The position numbers and the translations under genes were made by a program. From assembly GCA_045656345.1 (NCBI GenBank), contig JAZOQZ010000080.1, forward strand, positions 1-27,466: a stretch of DNA of 27,466 nucleotides. The letters are read 5' to 3'. The stretch is from SIG452 sp045656345 (GTDB lineage: Bacteria; Bacillota; Clostridia; UMGS1840). A model generated the notes under the pieces. That model was not told where the DNA came from. It worked only from the letters and a program-made list of their open reading frames with translations, and made no database searches. Below are positions 21,976 through 27,466 of this stretch, piece after piece; position 1 is the first letter of the stretch, and each line of letters starts with the position of its first letter.

Positions 21976-23109
21976 ATGATAAAAATATCTGATATGGCAC
22001 CTTATGCCATCTGGTTAAACCAAATGCTTGGTTACGGTAATGTGTGCACCAAACAGTTGGTAACGCAATTCGGCTCTGCAAGAGCTGTGTTTGATTTAAC
22101 ATCGGACGAAATTGAGAAAATTACGTTCTTAAATCAAAAGCAGAAAACCATGCTCTGTAACAAAAACCTGGAATATGCATATTCGGTGATTGAGGACTGT
22201 AAAGAAAAAAGAATTTCGGTGTATTGCTTTGGTGATGAAGATTATCCCGATTGTTTGTCGGTGATTTATGCGCCGCCTATGGTTCTTTATGAAAAAGGAA
22301 AGCATTTTGATTTTGATAAAATTCCCGCCTTTGCCATTGTGGGCACTCGCTCATTAACCGAATACGGCAGACGCACCGCCTTTGATTTTGCAAAAGACTT
22401 GGCAAAAAGCGGACTGCTTGTGGTCAGCGGTATGGCAGATGGTTGCGATGCCCAGGCACACTTAGGTGCCTTAAAGGCAGGGAAACCCACTGTCGCTGTG
22501 TTGGGCACAGGGGTAGACATCATTTATCCTAAGATAAACCGTGAGCTGTATGAATATCTGGTGGATTACGGAGCTGTGTTAAGTGAGTATCCGCCCGGAA
22601 CCAAGGCAACACATTATTCTTTCCCGCAAAGAAACCGAATCATCAGCGCTCTCACAATGGGCACCCTGGTGGTAGAAGGTGATCTGGACAGTGGTTCTCT
22701 GATTACTGCGGACCACGCCAACAATCAGGGCAAAGACGTGTTCGCCATTCCCAATAACATCTATGCAGAGAACAGTCGGGGAACCAATCAGCTATTAAAG
22801 GAATTTGCCTTAATGGCAGTTTGTCCTTCCGATATTGTGGAACGTTATGTGGACCGTTTCCCCGAGTACTTATATCAGGAAGCAAAGAAACACACCGTCC
22901 CTCACGAAAAATATTTGGAATCCTTGAAAAATCTCACGGACGATCAAAAGCTGGTTGTGGCAGAATTGTCCCACAAACCCAAATATATTGATGAAATTGT
23001 CAGAAAAACCGGTATGCCTGCAGGAAAAGTGAACGGCATCCTGACCCTCTTGATGTTAAACGACATCGTTTATATGGTACCCGGTAATTCTTATGCATTG
23101 AAGCTTTAG
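21976..23109 (+). CDS. dprA: DNA-processing protein DprA/Smf
   Basis: 377 residues. DprA binds incoming single-stranded DNA and loads RecA during transformation. The N-terminal helical domain is followed by a Rossmann-like core with AIVGTRSLTEYGRRTA, VVSGMADGCDAQAHLGAL (most have SGLA-GID), VLGTGVDIIYP, LSEYPPGT, FPQRNRIISAL and DSGSLITADHANNQGKDVFAIP. A winged-helix tail (~310-377) ends it. It follows lgt and leads into topA and trmFO, the usual dprA-topA-trmFO order of Firmicutes. Confidence 0.96.
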   Translation: MIKISDMAPYAIWLNQMLGYGNVCTKQLVTQFGSARAVFDLTSDEIEKITFLNQKQKTMLCNKNLEYAYSVIEDCKEKRISVYCFGDEDYPDCLSVIYAPPMVLYEKGKHFDFDKIPAFAIVGTRSLTEYGRRTAFDFAKDLAKSGLLVVSGMADGCDAQAHLGALKAGKPTVAVLGTGVDIIYPKINRELYEYLVDYGAVLSEYPPGTKATHYSFPQRNRIISALTMGTLVVEGDLDSGSLITADHANNQGKDVFAIPNNIYAENSRGTNQLLKEFALMAVCPSDIVERYVDRFPEYLYQEAKKHTVPHEKYLESLKNLTDDQKLVVAELSHKPKYIDEIVRKTGMPAGKVNGILTLLMLNDIVYMVPGNSYALKL

Positions 23110-23135
23110 AAACCAAAAAAGGAGAATATAATCAC

Positions 23136-25325
23136 ATGGCACAAAATTTAATTATTGTGGAATCCCCCGCTAAGGCAAAAACCATTGAAAAATACCTTGG
23201 CGGTGAATATGAGGTAATTGCCTCTATGGGGCATTTAAGAGATTTGCCCAAGAAAACTATGGGGGTAGATATTGAAAACAACTTTACTCCCAAATATCAG
23301 ATTATGCCCGAGCGTAAGGAACTGGTAAAAAAACTCAGTCAGCTTGCCAAAGAAGCTGATCATGTTTATCTGGCAACAGACCCTGACCGCGAAGGGGAAG
23401 CAATCAGCTGGCATATTGCCAATTTATTGAATATTGATGAAACCAAGCCTTGCCGTGTGACCTTTAACGAAATTACCAAAACTGCGGTTACCGAAGCAAT
23501 GAAAATGCCCCGTGCCATTGATCTAGATTTGGTAGACGCTCAGCAGGCACGCCGTGTGCTGGATAGAATTGTGGGCTACAAATTAAGTCCTTTCCTTTGG
23601 AAAAAAATCAGAAAAGGACTGTCTGCAGGACGTGTGCAGTCTGTCACTGTTCGTATGATTTGTGATCGTGAGGAAGAAATCAACAGTTTTACTCCCGAAG
23701 AATACTGGACGCTGGATGCCGAATTTTTAACCCGTGATCAGAAAAAGCTGGTGTCCCGTCTGTATGGTAAAAACGGCAAAAAATTTGAAATTAAAAACGG
23801 CGATGTTGCAGCTGCCGTGGCAAATGAATTAAAATCTGCCGATATCATCGTAAAAAGTGTGAAGAAAACCGTAAAAAAACGTCAGGCATTCCCGCCGTAC
23901 AGCACCAGTACTCTTCAGCAGGATGCATCCAGAAAATTAAACTTTACCTCCCGTAAAACCATGTCTGTGGCACAGACCTTATACGAAGGGGTGGAAGTGG
24001 CAGGAAAAGGTCTGCTCGGTTTGATCACCTATATGAGAACAGACAGTTTAAGGGTGTCTCAGGATGCAATTACCGCTGCAAAAGAATACACCATTTCCAA
24101 CATCGGCAAAGAATATTATCCCGATAAACCCAATGTGTATAAGAAAAAAGGTGCCAACACTCAGGACGCTCACGAAGCAATCCGTCCTACCTACATTGAT
24201 TTGGAACCTGATCAGATTAAAGGCTCTTTAACCAACGATCAGTATAAACTTTATAAACTCATCTGGAACCGTTTCTTATCTTCTCAGTTAAAACCTGCAT
24301 TATTTGACGTGATTACCGTGGAAGTGGAAGCAAACGGTGAAAGTGCAGTGTATAACTTCCGTTCTTCTGCCCAGAATATGACCTTTGACGGTTGTATGAA
24401 ATTCTATCTGGCTCCCGAAGAGGAAGAAGACGACAAGGTGAAAATTCCTCCTGTGGCAGACGGGGATCCTTTAACCTTATCCAAATTAAAAGATAAACAG
24501 AATTTTACCACTCCGCCTGCACGTTACACCGAAGCAAGCCTCATTAAAGCTTTGGAAGAAAAGGGAATTGGGCGTCCCTCCACCTATGCACCCACCATTT
24601 TCACCGTGTTAAGCCGTGAATATATCGAAAAAGAAGGCAAAGCGTTAAAACCCACCTCTTTGGGCACTTTAGTAACCGACGTGATGAAGAAAAGCTTTGC
24701 AAATATTGTGGATGAAAAGTTCACCGCCAACATGGAAGAAGAATTGGACGGTATTGAATCAGGAAAATACTGGAAAGATGTTTTAGGTGCTTTCTATGAA
24801 GAATTCCAGAAAGAACTTTCCCAGGCAGATGAAACCGTGGAGAAAACTCCTGAAGTGACCGATGTGCTTTGTGATAAATGCGGTGCAAATATGGTTATTA
24901 AAAGCGGTAAGTTCGGCAAATTCTTAGCTTGTCCCAACTATCCTGACTGCAAAACCACCAAGCCTTTAATCAAGGAAATCGAAAATATTCCCTGTCCCAA
25001 ATGCGGCAATAAGCTGTTAGAAAGAAAATCCCGCACAGGTAAAATTTTCTATGGTTGCGAAAAATATCCCGAATGTGATTTTGCATCCTGGGATAAACCC
25101 ACAGGCAAAACCTGTGAAAAATGCGGCAGCTATATGGTTGTGAAGAAATATCAGAGAGGTGGTAAGGAATACTGTTCCAACGAAGCTTGTGAACTGAGTG
25201 CACCCAAGCCGAAAGAGAAAACCGCCAAAACAACGAAAACTGCGAAAAAAACAGCAACCAAAACCGCGAAAACAACCAAAAAAACAACGAAAAAAACAAC
25301 TCAGAAAAAATCTGAAAAGGAATAA
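23136..25325 (+). CDS. topA: DNA topoisomerase I (type IA)
   Basis: A 729-residue enzyme that relaxes negative supercoils. The Toprim domain has IVESPAKAKT (Glu9) and DPDREGEA; the active Tyr299 is in TYMRTDSLR. Three C-terminal zinc-ribbon units follow (CDKCG...CPNYPDC, CPKCG...CEKYPEC, CEKCG...CSNEAC). The last ~40 residues are almost only Lys, Thr, Ala and Pro (KTAKTTKTAKKTATKTAKTT and on), a histone-H1-like basic tail likely to bind DNA non-specifically. AAAGGAG precedes the ATG. Confidence 0.97.
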   Translation: MAQNLIIVESPAKAKTIEKYLGGEYEVIASMGHLRDLPKKTMGVDIENNFTPKYQIMPERKELVKKLSQLAKEADHVYLATDPDREGEAISWHIANLLNIDETKPCRVTFNEITKTAVTEAMKMPRAIDLDLVDAQQARRVLDRIVGYKLSPFLWKKIRKGLSAGRVQSVTVRMICDREEEINSFTPEEYWTLDAEFLTRDQKKLVSRLYGKNGKKFEIKNGDVAAAVANELKSADIIVKSVKKTVKKRQAFPPYSTSTLQQDASRKLNFTSRKTMSVAQTLYEGVEVAGKGLLGLITYMRTDSLRVSQDAITAAKEYTISNIGKEYYPDKPNVYKKKGANTQDAHEAIRPTYIDLEPDQIKGSLTNDQYKLYKLIWNRFLSSQLKPALFDVITVEVEANGESAVYNFRSSAQNMTFDGCMKFYLAPEEEEDDKVKIPPVADGDPLTLSKLKDKQNFTTPPARYTEASLIKALEEKGIGRPSTYAPTIFTVLSREYIEKEGKALKPTSLGTLVTDVMKKSFANIVDEKFTANMEEELDGIESGKYWKDVLGAFYEEFQKELSQADETVEKTPEVTDVLCDKCGANMVIKSGKFGKFLACPNYPDCKTTKPLIKEIENIPCPKCGNKLLERKSRTGKIFYGCEKYPECDFASWDKPTGKTCEKCGSYMVVKKYQRGGKEYCSNEACELSAPKPKEKTAKTTKTAKKTATKTAKTTKKTTKKTTQKKSEKE

Positions 25326-25328
25326 ACG

Positions 25329-26660
25329 ATGAATCAAACCATTCATATTGTGGGCGGTGGCTTGGCAGGCGTGGAAGCAGCTTATGCCATCGCAAAGTTA
25401 GGCGGAAAAGTGAAGCTTTATGAAATGAAGCCTCATAAAAAATCTCCTGCCCATCGCAGTGACGATTTAGCAGAGCTTGTTTGCTCCAATTCGCTGAAAG
25501 GAAACAGAATATCCAATGCCTGCGGACTCTTAAAAGAAGAGCTTAGAATGCTTGGGTCTCTCTGTATGAAAAGTGCAGAACTATCCCGTGTTCCTGCAGG
25601 GGATGCCTTAGCGGTGGATAGGGATAAGTTTTCCCGCTATATTACCGATGTGATTAAAAATCATCCCAATATTGAGGTGATTTCCGAAGAAATCACCAAG
25701 ATTCCCGAGGGTGTTTGTATTTTAGCAACGGGACCTCTTACTTCCGAACCTTTAGCACAAGAAATTGCAAAGCTATTAGGTGAAGAAAGCTTATACTTTT
25801 TTGATGCGGCAGCACCTGTTGTGGCAAAAGACAGTATCAATATGTCTGTCTGCTATAAAATGGCACGTTACGGTAAGGGGAGCGACGATTATATCAACTG
25901 TCCTTTCACCAAAGAGCAGTATGATGCTTTTTATCAGGAACTGGTGAATGCAAAATTAGCTCCTTTGCACCTGGAAGAAGAAAAGAAAATCAAAGTGTTT
26001 GAAGGATGTATGCCCATTGAGGTGATGGCAAAAAGAGGGGAGAAAACCTTGCTTTTCGGACCTATGAAGCCTGTGGGATTGCCTGACCCTGTGACAGGCA
26101 GGGAATACCACGCCGTGGTTCAGCTCCGTCAGGAAAATGAGCAAGACACTATGTATAATCTGGTGGGTTTTCAGACCAATCTGACTTTCCCCGAGCAAAA
26201 ACGTGTCTTTTCCATGATTCCCGGGTTAGAAAATGCTGAGTTTTTGCGGTATGGAGTAATGCACCGAAATACTTATATCAATGCCCCCAAAAACCTGTTA
26301 CCAACCAATCAGTTAAAGCGGCATCCCAACCTGTTTTTGGCAGGTCAGATGACCGGGGTGGAGGGGTATGTGGAATCTATGGCATCAGGCTTTCTGGCAG
26401 GGATCAACGCGTTCTTATACATTCACGAAGAAGAACCCGTGGTATTTCCGAAAGAAACTGCACTGGGCTCATTATTAGCTTATATTACCGACGAAACCAT
26501 CGGAAATTTCCAACCGATGAATATGAACTTTGGCATTTTACCGAAGTTAAACGAACGAATCAAATCCAAGCAGGAGCGTTACGAAAAAATCGCTACCATA
26601 GCATTGGAAAAAATGAAAGAATTTATCCAAGAAAACCATATCTTACAAGGGGATTTATAA
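25329..26660 (+). CDS. trmFO: Methylenetetrahydrofolate-tRNA-(uracil-5-)-methyltransferase TrmFO
   Basis: A 443-residue folate- and FAD-dependent enzyme that makes ribothymidine at tRNA position 54 in Firmicutes. IVGGGLAGVEAAYAIAKLG (7-25) binds FAD; the conserved Cys52 is in ELVCSNSLKGN; FEGCMPIEVMAKRG and GQMTGVEGYVESMASGF are family blocks. It starts 3 bases after the topA stop, with AAAAGGAA in the end of topA, so they are one operon. Confidence 0.97.
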   Translation: MNQTIHIVGGGLAGVEAAYAIAKLGGKVKLYEMKPHKKSPAHRSDDLAELVCSNSLKGNRISNACGLLKEELRMLGSLCMKSAELSRVPAGDALAVDRDKFSRYITDVIKNHPNIEVISEEITKIPEGVCILATGPLTSEPLAQEIAKLLGEESLYFFDAAAPVVAKDSINMSVCYKMARYGKGSDDYINCPFTKEQYDAFYQELVNAKLAPLHLEEEKKIKVFEGCMPIEVMAKRGEKTLLFGPMKPVGLPDPVTGREYHAVVQLRQENEQDTMYNLVGFQTNLTFPEQKRVFSMIPGLENAEFLRYGVMHRNTYINAPKNLLPTNQLKRHPNLFLAGQMTGVEGYVESMASGFLAGINAFLYIHEEEPVVFPKETALGSLLAYITDETIGNFQPMNMNFGILPKLNERIKSKQERYEKIATIALEKMKEFIQENHILQGDL

Positions 26661-27466
26661 ATGGCAACAGTAAACTTACAGAATCGTCTGGACGAAATTT
26701 TATGCGAGGTGGAAAAACCTGCCCGCTATGCAGGTGGAGAATTTAACAGTGTGGTAAAAGACTGGGACAAAACCGATTTGCATTTTACCTTCTGTTTTCC
26801 TGATTTATATGAAATCGGGATGTCTCATCTGGGAATCAAAATTTTATATGATATCTTAAACCGTCGGGACGATATCTGGGCGGAACGCTCCTTTATGGTG
26901 GCGCAGGATATGGAAGACAAACTTCGTGAAAAGGGAATTCCGCTGTATTCTTTAGAGAGCAAAATGCCCTTAAAAGACCACGATATTATCGGATTCACTT
27001 TGCAGTATGAACTTTCCTATTCTTCCATTTTATCAATGCTCTCCTTAGCCGAGATTCCGCTTCTGGCAACTGAGAGAGACGATACTTATCCCTTGGTTTG
27101 TGCAGGAGGTCCCTGTGCATACAATCCCGAACCCTTGGCTGATTTTATTGATTTCTTTATGATTGGCGAAGGGGAAGATGTGATTGTAAAAGTGTCTGAT
27201 ATCGTGTTAAACGGTAAGAAAAACGGCACCTCCAAAGCAGATATCTTGCAAGAATTATCCACCCTTCAGGGAGTATATGTTCCTTCCTTGGTGGAGGTTA
27301 CCTATAACGCTGACGGCACTGTGGCATCTGTTTCCAAAACCGTGGAAAAAACGGTGATTGAAAATCTGTCTGAGGCTATTTTCCCTACCAAATTGGTGGT
27401 TCCCTTTGTGGAAGCGGTGCACGATAGAATTACCTTAGAGGTAATGCGTGGATGTATGCGAGGATG
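26661..27466 (+). CDS. B12-binding-domain radical SAM protein (TIGR03960-like), N-terminal part
   Basis: The frame is open from the ATG at 26661, directly after the trmFO stop, to the end of the window: 268 codons, 3' end missing. ACAAGGGG is the likely RBS. The N-terminal half is a B12-binding-like domain (FCFPDLYEIGMSHLGIKILY, IGFTLQYELSYSSILSMLSL, LVCAGGPCAYNPEPLADFID). The last residues, EVMRGCMRGC, begin the CxxxCxxC cluster motif of radical SAM enzymes. The layout matches the TIGR03960 family, unknown in function. From memory, in many clostridia it lies close to the rplU-prp-rpmA cluster, which here is about 14 kb away. Confidence 0.85.
   Translation, partial: MATVNLQNRLDEILCEVEKPARYAGGEFNSVVKDWDKTDLHFTFCFPDLYEIGMSHLGIKILYDILNRRDDIWAERSFMVAQDMEDKLREKGIPLYSLESKMPLKDHDIIGFTLQYELSYSSILSMLSLAEIPLLATERDDTYPLVCAGGPCAYNPEPLADFIDFFMIGEGEDVIVKVSDIVLNGKKNGTSKADILQELSTLQGVYVPSLVEVTYNADGTVASVSKTVEKTVIENLSEAIFPTKLVVPFVEAVHDRITLEVMRGCMRG

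Noticed and set aside
25200..25322. Frameshift or assembly error as the source of the Lys/Thr tail of TopA
   Set aside because: The frame is open to a proper stop, and trmFO with its own RBS follows after 3 bases; low complexity is a property of the tail itself.
1..27466. tRNA, rRNA, integrase, transposase or toxin-antitoxin pair
   Set aside because: Looked for in the gaps and reading frames; nothing with the needed motifs or clover-leaf arms was seen, though short divergent cases could be missed by eye.

Overview
The window reads as ordinary, gene-dense chromosome from a low-GC, endospore-forming Firmicute of the class Clostridia, probably an uncultured lineage. Support for this comes from the spoIVB and spoIVFA-spoIVFB genes, the Prp protease next to an L27 that carries a cleavable N-terminal extension, TrmFO, a lexA/yneA-like divergent pair, a yybP-ykoY manganese riboswitch, strong AAGGAG-type ribosome binding sites and TTGACA-17-TATAAT promoters. 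I found no tRNA, rRNA, CRISPR array, phage or transposase gene.

Layout. 1-2345: the end of valS, then dusB, then a terminator. 2447-3544: spoIVB and a bidirectional terminator. 3548-6470: a possible tiny minus-strand ORF, a promoter, a Mn riboswitch with its terminator, and a P-type ATPase that is therefore best read as a manganese (or Mn/Ca) exporter. 6532-7717: a promoter inside a 14-bp inverted repeat, then an aldo/keto reductase with two 4Fe-4S clusters. 7731-10985: a decayed 3' end of a PHP-family gene followed by three intact tandem PHP-domain paralogues. 11011-11870: an accessory patch with three copies of a palindromic repeat, a small lipoprotein gene between two perfect inverted 27-bp copies, and a fragment of an RHS/YD-repeat protein. 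11944-13074: the L21 leader, rplU, prp and rpmA. 13091-14337: lexA (minus) and a yneA-like SOS division inhibitor (plus) diverging over three LexA-box-like sites. 14334-15751: spoIVFB and spoIVFA (minus). 15821-21949: sua5, rimI, tsaD, an M16 peptidase pair and lgt. 21976-27466: dprA, topA, trmFO and the start of a B12-binding radical SAM protein.

How the genes connect. SpoIVB, SpoIVFA and SpoIVFB are three parts of the known sigma-K checkpoint and all lie in this window although not in one operon. Sua5 and TsaD are two of the enzymes of tRNA t6A synthesis; DusB, ValRS and TrmFO also act on tRNA. Prp matures L27. DprA-TopA-TrmFO is a common clostridial gene order.

The parts least explained by known biology are the PHP tandem array with its dead relative, the inverted-repeat lipoprotein cassette with the RHS remnant, and the inverted repeat over the reductase promoter. 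I do not see a convincing wholly new multi-gene system. All functional calls are from reading motifs; no database search was run.
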